A DNA stretch of 64,000 nt from Youngiibacter multivorans. Lineage in GTDB: Bacteria; Bacillota; Clostridia; Clostridiales; Clostridiaceae. The DNA lies in the NCBI RefSeq assembly GCF_017873395.1, contig NZ_JAGGKC010000011.1, positions 50,473-114,472 on the forward strand, in the 5' to 3' direction. The notes under the pieces are model-generated. The model made no database searches, was not told the DNA's origin, and saw nothing but the letters and a program-made list of their open reading frames with translations. Below, in pieces: positions 15,301 through 23,938 of the stretch. Each line of letters opens with the position of its first letter. Position 1 is the first letter of the stretch. The translations under genes were made by a program, and so were the position numbers.

Positions 15301-16950
15301 TTACGGTAAGGATACAATTCCAGCCTTTTCCAAAACCGATGTGGCTCCTTTACCCGAAACCCTTATGATGTCGTCATAAAGTGACTTGTTCTCATCTATT
15401 ACCACATGGCTGACGTTAATAACTGTCAGGTCCTCTATCATAAGGATAGTCCTCTCGATATCCCTCGCTGTGTTATAGTCGAGGCTCGCAAAAGCTTCAT
15501 CCAGCAGCAGTATGTCAGACCTTGAGAGCAAAGCCCTTGCAAGTGCTATCCTGCTCTTCTCTCCGCCAGAAATGTTTCTCCCGTTGTCTTCAAGCACAGT
15601 GTCAAGGCCTTCCGGAAGATTCGCCACGAAATCCGAAAGTCCGGCAGCCCTTGCAGCAGACTCAATATCATCAGCCTCTGCCTCACGATAAAGTGTCAGG
15701 TTGTTTCTAAGGGTATCGTCAAATATGAATATCCTCTGCTCGACATTTGCAATACGCCTGAACCAGCTGTCCTTGTGTATTGCCTTAAGCTTGATTCCAT
15801 CCACAAGTATGTCGCCGCCATCCACATAGAAGTACTTCCTGAGAAGCCTCAGGAGAGTTGACTTGCCTCCTCCGCTGGGACCGACAACAAGGTACTTCCC
15901 TCCCTTTCTGAATGTAAGGTCAAGTTCATTGAAAACTTCATTTTCACCATAGGCGAAGCTTGCCTTAACAATGTCTATTGTTCCATTGAATGCATCGATT
16001 TTGTCAGTTTCAGGACTTTCACTGCTGTTTTTCAGTGATTCCTCAATTGACCGGAAAAGAGGCTTTGATGAGATTATCTTAGGATATAGCTCCCCTGCCA
16101 TCTGAAGCGGTCTCATCATCCTCTCTGAATTGTTCACGATAAGTATTACTCCACCCAAAGTGATTTCGCCTTTTATGGCGTAATATACTGAGGTTGCGAT
16201 GATTCCCATGAACACCAGGTTCATGGTCCCGTTTTGGAATGCATATATGTATGTTGAGTACTTGTCTATCTGAAAGCTCTTTTCCTGCAGCCTTCTTGAC
16301 CTCTTCCCGAAGTCCTCGGTGACCTTCTCATACAGGTTATTAGCTCTCACAATCCTGAATGCATTAAGCACCTCGCTGGTATATGTGGTATACGCCTCAT
16401 AAAGCTTGCTTCGTTCACCGAACAGCTTTTTCAGCGGTTTTGAGACAATACTTGAGAGCACGCCCATGAACACCGTCAGGCCGATGATTAGGAAGAGTAT
16501 CCGTCCGCTTACTCCTGCGATGATTATGGCAAATACGAAGAATGAGGCGAATGCAAGTGAAAGCTCGAACAGAGCATCTATGAAATTGGTATCTATAGTA
16601 TTCATGTCATTGGTTATGTTGGATACGTACCTCGCGCTGCTCTCGTTGTTGAATTCGTTGATGTTCTTCCTGAACACCCTCTGAAGATAATCCATCTTAA
16701 GCCTGAGGTTCGCGTCCCTTCTGTAAAAGCCCTTAAGTACAGACAGAATCGTATTGGTAACAAGAACCCCGACGGCCAGGATTGAGATTACCATCACTTC
16801 TTTCATGAAGCCTTCCCCGCTCTTGTAAAAGGCAATGTCGATTATGTCCTTGATATGCAGATTCAGAAATCCCTCGACTACTGCTGTCGCTATTCCGGAC
16901 AGCAGTGCAATGACCATGAGCGGTAAAGCCTTAAGGTATGACTTCTTCAT
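15301..16950 (-). CDS. ABC transporter, fused permease/ATPase (half-transporter B)
   Basis: 549 residues: an N-terminal membrane domain with about six hydrophobic segments (first near residues 8-25), then a nucleotide-binding domain. The Walker A GPSGGGKST, the ABC signature ISGGEKSRIALARAL, the Walker B LLLDEA and the H-loop histidine in NVSHV are all intact, so it should hydrolyse ATP. Its start overlaps the stop of the upstream half-transporter (ATGA), so the pair probably forms a heterodimeric exporter. The substrate (drug, lipid or peptide) cannot be told from sequence; there is no peptidase domain or precursor peptide nearby. Confidence 0.88.
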   Translation of the reverse strand: MKKSYLKALPLMVIALLSGIATAVVEGFLNLHIKDIIDIAFYKSGEGFMKEVMVISILAVGVLVTNTILSVLKGFYRRDANLRLKMDYLQRVFRKNINEFNNESSARYVSNITNDMNTIDTNFIDALFELSLAFASFFVFAIIIAGVSGRILFLIIGLTVFMGVLSSIVSKPLKKLFGERSKLYEAYTTYTSEVLNAFRIVRANNLYEKVTEDFGKRSRRLQEKSFQIDKYSTYIYAFQNGTMNLVFMGIIATSVYYAIKGEITLGGVILIVNNSERMMRPLQMAGELYPKIISSKPLFRSIEESLKNSSESPETDKIDAFNGTIDIVKASFAYGENEVFNELDLTFRKGGKYLVVGPSGGGKSTLLRLLRKYFYVDGGDILVDGIKLKAIHKDSWFRRIANVEQRIFIFDDTLRNNLTLYREAEADDIESAARAAGLSDFVANLPEGLDTVLEDNGRNISGGEKSRIALARALLSRSDILLLDEAFASLDYNTARDIERTILMIEDLTVINVSHVVIDENKSLYDDIIRVSGKGATSVLEKAGIVSLP

Positions 16951-18587
16951 GACTCCACCCCCGCCAGGAACTCTTGAGTTGTCATTTCCTTGACCTTCCC
17001 GTTCACAATCTCAATGACATGGTCATACTTCTCCGTAACCCCCGGATAGAACCTATGCGATACTGCGATAACAGTTGTGTCAAGCGAAAGCATGGTATCC
17101 TCAACAAGACGGCCAAGAGTTTCATCCAGTGCCGATGTTATCTCATCGGCGAAAAGTATATCAGGTTTCCTTATTATGGCTCTTGCTATGGATATCCTTT
17201 GCCTCTCTCCTCCTGAGATATTCTTGCCGTTCTCCTCAATTACCTCATCAAGACCATTTAGCTTTGATGAGATGAACGACTCTAGACCGGCTCCCTTTAC
17301 TGCCTCCATTATCTCTTCTTCAGTATATGGCTTATAGAGAGCTATATTGTTCCTTATTGTATCCTCAAAAAGGAATACGTCCTGATAAACGAAGCTTGCC
17401 TTTTCATTGAAGCTCTTCTCAGATATCTCAGCAAGCTCGGCACCATCTACAAGTACCTGTCCTTCTGACGGCTCCGCCACCTTGGACAGAAGGTTCATCA
17501 GCGTTGACTTGCCTGACCCGCTTGCACCCTTTACCAGATACTTCCTGCCTTTTACAATCTTAAACGATGCATCCTTCAGTATCATCCTGTCTCCATAGGA
17601 AAAAGACAATCTTTTCGCTTCAATTGCATTCTGGAACTGGAAGATCTGAGTACCAGTAGTCCCTTCCTCTTCATCCCTTGCGAGTATCCTTTCAACGACC
17701 TTCGCATGGGATTCCGCCTCGTTCAATAAAGGCATCGCCTCAGTTATAGGCCAGATCATGGAATTGGCTATGGTTACAGTAAAGAATATCCTCGCAAGGT
17801 CAGCGCCTTCCATCATGAATGAAAGCACATATACGAGAAGCAGAATGAATACAATGGTTCCTATCAGGAACGAGAACTTTCTCTGCCAGTATGTGAACAC
17901 TGCGAACCTGAACTTCTTCTTCTCGACGCTGTCCACCTCCCTCATGGTGTTATGAAGGAACCTGTCCTCGATCCTGTTAAGCTTCAGTATCTCAAGACCT
18001 GAAAATGTGTTAGAGACGCTTACCGTGAACTGCTCGCTGCTCTTCTGTACCTCAGCCTGCATAGCTACAGTCTTTTTCTGGAACAGCCTGTTGATCCAAT
18101 ATACAGCTATGGACAATGCAAGCATAATGAGTGCGAGCTTCCAATCCATTACAAGAAGTATGAGGAACGCCACCAAGTATGTCGTCATGAAGAAGATAAT
18201 GTTCAGTATCGAATAGAAGAAGCCGTTCTCGAAATTGTTGATGTCATTGACAAGGTTAGATATATACTCGCTCCTAAGCTTCCTGTTGAAGGACCTGTAG
18301 GATTTAGTGATTATTGTATCGAATGCTGTATTCCTGACATAGAGGATGGTATCCTTCATGAATCCTATCCTCTTGAACCTGGAGAATACAAAGAGAAGCT
18401 GGCCCAGAACAGTCTGACCAACCATAAGACCTATAAGCAGATAAAACCTTCCAATGTCCTTGGTCTGGACCAGCCCCACCAGATTGGAAAAAATGATATT
18501 GCTGACTATGACATCCTCAACAAACAGTGTGGATGCCAGCACGTATATTATGAATGCCTTCTTGTTCCTTAGCAGTATCTCTTTCAT
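16947..18587 (-). CDS. ABC transporter, fused permease/ATPase (half-transporter A)
   Basis: 546 residues with the same layout as its partner: a six-helix exporter-type membrane domain, then an ATPase domain with Walker A GASGSGKST, signature ISGGERQRISIARA, Walker B LFADEI and an H-loop histidine in AVSHR. Both ATPase sites of the pair therefore look complete, unlike heterodimeric exporters with one degenerate site. First gene of the two-gene operon; a weak promoter candidate is at 18674-18701. Substrate unknown. Confidence 0.88.
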   Translation of the reverse strand: MKEILLRNKKAFIIYVLASTLFVEDVIVSNIIFSNLVGLVQTKDIGRFYLLIGLMVGQTVLGQLLFVFSRFKRIGFMKDTILYVRNTAFDTIITKSYRSFNRKLRSEYISNLVNDINNFENGFFYSILNIIFFMTTYLVAFLILLVMDWKLALIMLALSIAVYWINRLFQKKTVAMQAEVQKSSEQFTVSVSNTFSGLEILKLNRIEDRFLHNTMREVDSVEKKKFRFAVFTYWQRKFSFLIGTIVFILLLVYVLSFMMEGADLARIFFTVTIANSMIWPITEAMPLLNEAESHAKVVERILARDEEEGTTGTQIFQFQNAIEAKRLSFSYGDRMILKDASFKIVKGRKYLVKGASGSGKSTLMNLLSKVAEPSEGQVLVDGAELAEISEKSFNEKASFVYQDVFLFEDTIRNNIALYKPYTEEEIMEAVKGAGLESFISSKLNGLDEVIEENGKNISGGERQRISIARAIIRKPDILFADEITSALDETLGRLVEDTMLSLDTTVIAVSHRFYPGVTEKYDHVIEIVNGKVKEMTTQEFLAGVES

Positions 18588-18673
18588 CAGTCTAACCTCG
18601 CATTGATGCTTTTGCCTGTCACAACATGCATGATATCAGAAACAGTACCGAAAATGATTACAATTCAATTTCT

Positions 18674-18701
18674 ATTGTACTCATATATCCTGCAATGTCA
18701 C
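18674..18701 (-). promoter_or_regulatory. Possible promoter of the ABC operon
   Basis: GTGACA (18696-18701) and TACAAT (18674-18679) on the minus strand with a 16-base spacer, about 85 bp upstream of the first half-transporter. Five of six bases match consensus in each box, but the spacer is one short. Confidence 0.5.
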
Positions 18702-18731
18702 TCAATTCATGAGATTTTAATCTGGAGCAAC

Positions 18732-18754
18732 AAAAAAAGACAGGTTTCCCTGTC
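18732..18754 (-). terminator. Terminator after the MBL-fold hydrolase gene
   Basis: GACAGG-N4-CCTGTC followed on the minus strand by seven Ts, starting two bases after the stop codon of the hydrolase gene. Short stem but a clear U-tract. Confidence 0.8.
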
Positions 18755-18755
18755 G

Positions 18756-19493
18756 TTAAAGAAATTCCCCCAGGAGCTCAAGGTCCTCCCGGAGATAATC
18801 AATCACATACTCCTTAGACCTGGGCTCGTCATGCCCATGCAGCGCGATTTCAAAATCCATCCATTCAAGTGCCTCAATTAGCATACCTAGTTTTTCCCTG
18901 TGGTGGCTGCCCGTACCGTTGTGGAAATCCTCTGAGGTTATGTCACCGAGGAACACCACCTTCTCCTCTGGTATATAGACTATTACGCTGTCCTCAGAAT
19001 GGGAGTTCGGGAGCTTCATCAGAATGCACGTAACTCCCCCGAGGTCGATCTGAAGTAATCCGTCAAATACAATGTCGGCAGTCGTTACATCAATCATTGA
19101 GCGATCTGGATATTCCTTTCTTATGTTCTCATCGCAGAAAAGTATATCTTCACCTGTCTCTATCCTCCTTGACATAGCCCTGTCGGTCCATTCCCATTCC
19201 GACATCTCAATTAGCTTGAGATTGGTTTCCAGGCTTGCAACAGAAACCGCATCGATTCCGCATAATCCGTAGCAATGGTCCCAGTGCCAGTGGGTTATAG
19301 CCACATACTTCGGATAAGTCAATCCCTTCACAAGGACTCCATCTGTAAGAATTGCAGCATGTTTCCTGGAGTTTCCTGCATCTACCATGAGTGATGCCTG
19401 GTCCCCTGAAACATATCCCAAAACAGGCCTGTCAGTCCTCTCGTCAGCATCTGTATACCAAATTCTTTCTGTAAGTCTCTTCAATGCATCCAT
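18756..19493 (-). CDS. MBL-fold metallo-hydrolase
   Basis: A 245-residue metallo-beta-lactamase-fold enzyme. The metal-binding motif HWHWDH is near residue 87; a further histidine in NSHSEDS, the bridging aspartate in FLGDI and a C-terminal histidine in LHGHDE complete the dinuclear site, so it looks active. The family includes lactonases, glyoxalase II-like thioesterases and phosphodiesterases; the substrate is not clear. The gene begins 13 bp before the end of the upstream HAD gene, so the two are co-translated. Confidence 0.82.
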   Translation of the reverse strand: MDALKRLTERIWYTDADERTDRPVLGYVSGDQASLMVDAGNSRKHAAILTDGVLVKGLTYPKYVAITHWHWDHCYGLCGIDAVSVASLETNLKLIEMSEWEWTDRAMSRRIETGEDILFCDENIRKEYPDRSMIDVTTADIVFDGLLQIDLGGVTCILMKLPNSHSEDSVIVYIPEEKVVFLGDITSEDFHNGTGSHHREKLGMLIEALEWMDFEIALHGHDEPRSKEYVIDYLREDLELLGEFL

Positions 19494-20140
19494 GACGCTT
19501 CCTCCAATACAGCCGGAACCTCAGCAAGGCTTTGTACGATTCTGAAGGCAGTATTGACTATCTCTTCATCTGGTTCTGTAAAATCAGGAACGAATATGCA
19601 CCTCATGCCTGCACTTATCGCACCCTGGAGCCCTGACCTTGAATCCTCAAGGACTATCGAGTTCTCATTTTTTGCTCCTGCAATTTCTGCGGCCTTCAGG
19701 AATATTTCCGGATCAGGCTTTCCCTTGCTGATCTGGTCACCTGTCACCATTCCATCGATCCTGTCCTTAAGGCCAAGCTTTTCCACGATGAATTCAGCCC
19801 TCTTCCTGTGCGACGATGTCGCTACAACCTTCCCGTAGCCATTCTTATCAAGATAATCGAACAGCTCGAACAGTCCCGGCATAGGGTCCAACTTCTCCTC
19901 TATCATCCTCTGAGCAAGGTTGATTTTCTTGATGAACAGTTCATCCACCGGTACATCTTCTCCGTATATGCCCTTTATAATTACTGCAATATCCCTGTTG
20001 TTCTTGCCTAGCGTGAAGTCAAATTCCCTTCTGGTGAAATCAACCCCTATTTCCTTCATGACCTCATGCCATGCTCTGAATGATACTGTCTCAGTATCCA
20101 CCATAAGTCCGTCCATATCGAATATTACAAGCTTGTCCAT
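19481..20140 (-). CDS. HAD-superfamily phosphatase, beta-phosphoglucomutase-like
   Basis: 219 residues. Motif I is IFDMDGLMVDTE at the N-terminus with the nucleophile aspartate. The cap domain follows, then motif II (VATSSHRKR), the lysine in KGKPDPEIF and motif IV (VLEDSRSGL). The ATG at 20140 is used because AGGAG lies eight bases upstream; a longer frame lacks a site. Members dephosphorylate or isomerise sugar phosphates; specificity cannot be assigned. It overlaps the MBL-fold gene by 13 bp, which suggests a shared small-metabolite pathway or repair role. Confidence 0.82.
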   Translation of the reverse strand: MDKLVIFDMDGLMVDTETVSFRAWHEVMKEIGVDFTRREFDFTLGKNNRDIAVIIKGIYGEDVPVDELFIKKINLAQRMIEEKLDPMPGLFELFDYLDKNGYGKVVATSSHRKRAEFIVEKLGLKDRIDGMVTGDQISKGKPDPEIFLKAAEIAGAKNENSIVLEDSRSGLQGAISAGMRCIFVPDFTEPDEEIVNTAFRIVQSLAEVPAVLEEASWMH

Positions 20141-20360
20141 ATATCCCGCTCCTGACCTAATTTCTTTCATTCAGCTTATTGTACCATAAGGCAATACCTC
20201 GTGTTTCCAACATTTGACCTTACTTAATGAGGCTTAGTGATCAGCCTGATATTTTAACAGGAACCACCCGACTGTCCAGTTTTATCCCGAACTTCAGTTT
20301 ACCTGTTTAGATATCATTCTAAGCCAAGTCTAAATGAGCTTAAAATGATCAGATGAGCGA

Positions 20361-20387
20361 AAAGACAGGGAGCTGAACTGCTCCCTG
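20361..20387 (-). terminator. Terminator after subtilase 1
   Basis: CAGGGAGC-N6-GCTCCCTG (20366-20387), followed on the minus strand by TCTTTTC. It lies 18 bp after the stop codon of the first protease gene. Confidence 0.75.
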
Positions 20388-20404
20388 CCTGTCGCTCATT
20401 TATG

Positions 20405-22102
20405 CTATTTCCCGGTAGTAAACGATACTTGCCAGGTTTCTACATTAAAGTTTCCTGCTGCATCTTTCACAGCACCTGAACTGACTGTCAGAGTATACTT
20501 CGTGTATGACAACAAAGTCGCTATAGGATCTATAACAAGCTTTGTCACATCAGTTGATGGAGTAATTGCAACTGGCACTGAGGAATTGGTTACCACAAGG
20601 CTTATTCTTGTTAGATCCAGTATTGTTATTCCCTCACTGAAGGTCACAACAAGATTATTTGCCTTCTTGAAGTTCTTTGCCCCATCAGAAGGTACGGATG
20701 ATACGACATATGGAGCCACAGTATCACCAACTGGAGGAGGATCTACAATAGTTCCGCCAGCAAGCTCAAGTGCCTTCATTGCATTTATCATTCCACCTGT
20801 CACAGTTTTCCCTGCAAGTGACAGAAGAGGATTTGCTATGGCTGACTTCATGATGATATCCTTCACTGCAGCAGTATTAAGTGTTCCGTTAGCTCCCATC
20901 ACCAGTGCCGTAACTCCTGTTACATGAGGCGCAGCCATTGACGTACCACTCATATATACATAATCATTATCAGGGTAAGTGCTTCCAATATTCACACCAG
21001 GTGCCCCTACATCAACACCGGTCAAGCCATAATTTGAGAATGATGCAAGAGCTCCCTTGTTGTCCACTGCTGCAACAGATATTATGTTCGCACAGTCATA
21101 AGATGCCGGGTAGCTTGCGACCCTGTCGATATTCCTCTTGCTGTTCCCTGCTGCAACTATGAATGGCTTTGCAAATTCATTGATGGCAGTCCTGAGTGTT
21201 GCGTCGTATGAACCGCCACCCCATGAATTATTGGACAAATCAGCTCCCATGAGTTTAGCATAATTGATGGCGTCAATCGCATCTGCCGTGGTTCCTCCAT
21301 CTGCTCCCAGGAACTTTAGCGACATGATCTTAACATTAGGTGCTATACCTATTACTCCGATCGTATTGTCTACTGCTGCTATAGTTCCTGAAACATGTGT
21401 AGCGTGACCGTCTTCTTCAATATCAACGAAAACATCAGGGGAATTATTAACGAAATTCCAACCATTTATGTCATCAACATACCCATTGCCGTCATTATCT
21501 TTTCCATCACCAGGAACTTCTTTCGTATTCACCCACATTTTCCCTTGTAGATCCGGATGACTGGTATCAACTCCAGTATCTATTACAGCCACAACAACTT
21601 CATCCAGAGTACTACCATTCAGATAATTCCACGCCTCAGGAGCATCGATATCCACATCAACTACACCTGATACACTGCCAATTAGTTGCCCTGTATTGTT
21701 CAGCCCCCATAATATTCCGTAATGTGGATCATCATCAGGGTTTACATCTACAGTCGGATAGTAGAGGAAGTTCGGCTGCACGTACTTTATCATCGGGTCA
21801 AACGCAACCTTTGCCTTTGCCTGAGCTACCGTAAGCCCTTTAGGCAACTTAACGAGCTCAGTGTCCTTAAGCGGCAGGTCCCTGACCTTTGTCAATTCAT
21901 GCTTTTCCCTTACCTTCACTTTATCGAAGATGCTGCTAGTACCGATGTATGTCACCAGGAGTTCTCCCTCCACATACTGCGGCTTCCCGCTTGAATCTGA
22001 AAATGGCAGCGACTTGATATCTGATGCGGCTGCGATTACGGAAGTAGTTATGAATAAGGCGGTTATGAGTGAGGTTATGAGTATTTTACTTCTTCCTTTC
22101 AT
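20405..22102 (-). CDS. Secreted S8 family serine protease with C-terminal Ig-like domain
   Basis: 565 residues. A Sec signal peptide spans about residues 1-26. Residues 40-118 resemble the fervidolysin-type propeptide (YVEGELLVTY, YVQPNFLYYP). The subtilase domain has catalytic Asp175 (VIDTGVD), His233 (DGHATHVSG), oxyanion Asn320 and Ser388 (GTSMAAPH). The usual HGTH is HATH here, a small change beside the catalytic histidine. A Big_5-like Ig domain fills about residues 459-565. It is a paralogue of the next gene, 262 bp away. Probably an extracellular protein-degrading enzyme; no sorting signal was seen. Confidence 0.9.
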   Translation of the reverse strand: MKGRSKILITSLITALFITTSVIAAASDIKSLPFSDSSGKPQYVEGELLVTYIGTSSIFDKVKVREKHELTKVRDLPLKDTELVKLPKGLTVAQAKAKVAFDPMIKYVQPNFLYYPTVDVNPDDDPHYGILWGLNNTGQLIGSVSGVVDVDIDAPEAWNYLNGSTLDEVVVAVIDTGVDTSHPDLQGKMWVNTKEVPGDGKDNDGNGYVDDINGWNFVNNSPDVFVDIEEDGHATHVSGTIAAVDNTIGVIGIAPNVKIMSLKFLGADGGTTADAIDAINYAKLMGADLSNNSWGGGSYDATLRTAINEFAKPFIVAAGNSKRNIDRVASYPASYDCANIISVAAVDNKGALASFSNYGLTGVDVGAPGVNIGSTYPDNDYVYMSGTSMAAPHVTGVTALVMGANGTLNTAAVKDIIMKSAIANPLLSLAGKTVTGGMINAMKALELAGGTIVDPPPVGDTVAPYVVSSVPSDGAKNFKKANNLVVTFSEGITILDLTRISLVVTNSSVPVAITPSTDVTKLVIDPIATLLSYTKYTLTVSSGAVKDAAGNFNVETWQVSFTTGK

Positions 22103-22364
22103 CCTGAGTTCCCCCTCTTGTTGGAATTCTTCAATTGTGCAGCGGAATTTACTTCCCTTTTACTTAATTCTATTCTCGCAATCAAGCTGATTCAATAGTT
22201 GTCAGACTATTCCCTCATTTATATTTTTCATCATATTATGACAAAATTAAAGGGAATAACCCTCAAACGCACCTTTTACAGGCTGTTTTGGAATATTCCC
22301 CTGATCTTTATTCAATATTCGCTTTTATGAATTTAATTCAGTTATTGTGTACAAACCGATCATC

Positions 22365-23720
22365 TTACTTGACTCTTACTCTCAGGGCAAGCTTTACTGC
22401 CTCTTCAGCATTGACCATTCCACCAGTCAGTATCTTGCCTGCAAGTGATGAGAGCTTATTGCTTGTTGCTGACTTCAAAACTATTTCCTTTACCTGCGAT
22501 GCTGAAAGACCAGGCTTTGCACCCAGCATGAGAGCAACAACACCTGATACGTGAGGAGCAGCCATTGAGGTTCCGCTCATCCATGCGTAGGATGAATCAG
22601 GATAAGTACTGGCTATATATCCGCCGGGAGCCGCCACATCTACTGAGGTCTTACCATAATTCGAGAAGCTTGACATTAGTCCGGTGTTGTCAACTGATGC
22701 CACTGAAATTATGTTGCTGCTGGTATAGGATGAAGGATAGTGTGCATCCAGGTCATTGTCTGCAGCTTCGTTCCCCGCTGCAGCTATAAATGGCTTGCCG
22801 AAGTCCTCGATGGCATCCTTTAGAGCCTGGTCGTATCCTCCGCCTCCCCAGGAATTATTCGCGACATCTGCGCCATTGTCCTTTGCATACTTGACTGCAA
22901 GTATTGCATCAGCTGTAGATCCGCCGTTGATGCCGATGAACTTAAGCACCATGATCTTAACATTCTGAGCTACTCCGGCAACTCCGATACCGTTGTTGGT
23001 CTGGGCAGCGATGGTTCCTGAGACATGGGTTCCATGACCGTCTGCTTTGGCGTTAGTGAAAACATCATTGTCTCTTTGGAAGAAGTTCCAGCCGTTGAAG
23101 TCATCAATATAGCCGTTTCCATCGTCATCGTAGTTCTTCAGTCCGTTGACTTCTGCTTCATTCATCCATATGCTTCCTTGAAGGTCAGGATGATCAATGT
23201 CAACTCCAGTATCAATTACAGCAACTATTACTTCATCAGGCGATGCCGGCATGAGCTTCCATGCTTCAGGAGCATCGATATCAATATCTGGTGTTCCGGC
23301 TATCCCCAGGATTTCCTGACCCTGGTTGTCAAGTCCCCACTCGATTCCGGCATACGGATCATTTGAAATCACTGCATCCGGATAATAAAGAAAATTAGGC
23401 TGTACTGAAAGGATATCAGGATCAAATGTAAGCTTGTCCTTTGCCTTTGATGTTGTGAGACCTGCTGGCAGCCTGACGAGCTCCATATTGGATGGAAGGT
23501 CCTTTATTTTTTGAAGTGAGTTCTTCTCCCTGACCTTGACCTTGTCGAAAATGGTAGCTTTGCCAGCGTACCTTACTATCAGCTCGCCTTCTACATATGC
23601 AGGTCTGGACGAAGCATCTCTTTCGATTACTTTCAGGTCCTTTGCAAAAACCATAGTAGTTGAAGAAGCTAAAAGCGCGGTGACAACGAGCAGACTGACG
23701 AATCTGGCGGTTCTCTTCAT
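22365..23720 (-). CDS. Secreted S8 family serine protease, no C-terminal domain
   Basis: 451 residues from the ATG at 23720, six bases after AGGAGG; an in-frame codon further upstream lacks a site. Signal peptide about 1-26, propeptide-like region about 40-115, then the subtilase triad Asp170 (VIDTGVD), His229 (DGHGTHVSG), Asn317 and Ser385 (GTSMAAPH). It ends soon after the catalytic domain and lacks the Ig-like domain of its paralogue. The two share order and most motifs, pointing to tandem duplication. No clear terminator was seen after it and no strong promoter before it. Confidence 0.9.
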   Translation of the reverse strand: MKRTARFVSLLVVTALLASSTTMVFAKDLKVIERDASSRPAYVEGELIVRYAGKATIFDKVKVREKNSLQKIKDLPSNMELVRLPAGLTTSKAKDKLTFDPDILSVQPNFLYYPDAVISNDPYAGIEWGLDNQGQEILGIAGTPDIDIDAPEAWKLMPASPDEVIVAVIDTGVDIDHPDLQGSIWMNEAEVNGLKNYDDDGNGYIDDFNGWNFFQRDNDVFTNAKADGHGTHVSGTIAAQTNNGIGVAGVAQNVKIMVLKFIGINGGSTADAILAVKYAKDNGADVANNSWGGGGYDQALKDAIEDFGKPFIAAAGNEAADNDLDAHYPSSYTSSNIISVASVDNTGLMSSFSNYGKTSVDVAAPGGYIASTYPDSSYAWMSGTSMAAPHVSGVVALMLGAKPGLSASQVKEIVLKSATSNKLSSLAGKILTGGMVNAEEAVKLALRVRVK

Positions 23721-23906
23721 GTTGTTCCTCCTGACATTTGAGATCAAAGCAATGCAAAACGAAACATGGCAACGGATAATGCGCTGAAATCCGCATCCAT
23801 AGCCATTTCCTTCATTTTACTTCCCAAACTTCCACGAAGCAACCAGTTTTCTGATATTTCTGCACAATATATCCAATAAATATTGTTATGTTTTCTTTAC
23901 ATAGAA

Positions 23907-23934
23907 ACAGCCGCAGCTATCTAGCTGCGGCTGT
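23907..23934 (-). terminator. Terminator of the str operon
   Basis: ACAGCCGCAGCT-N4-AGCTGCGGCTGT, a perfect 12-bp stem, followed by TTTCT on the minus strand. It lies 10 bp after the tuf stop codon and closes rpsL-rpsG-fusA-tuf. Confidence 0.85.
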
Positions 23935-23938
23935 AAAG

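Noticed and set aside
23422..23796. A 124-codon frame over the 5' part of the second subtilase gene
   Set aside because: It is a shifted frame of the protease, with no ribosome site and no match to a protein family.
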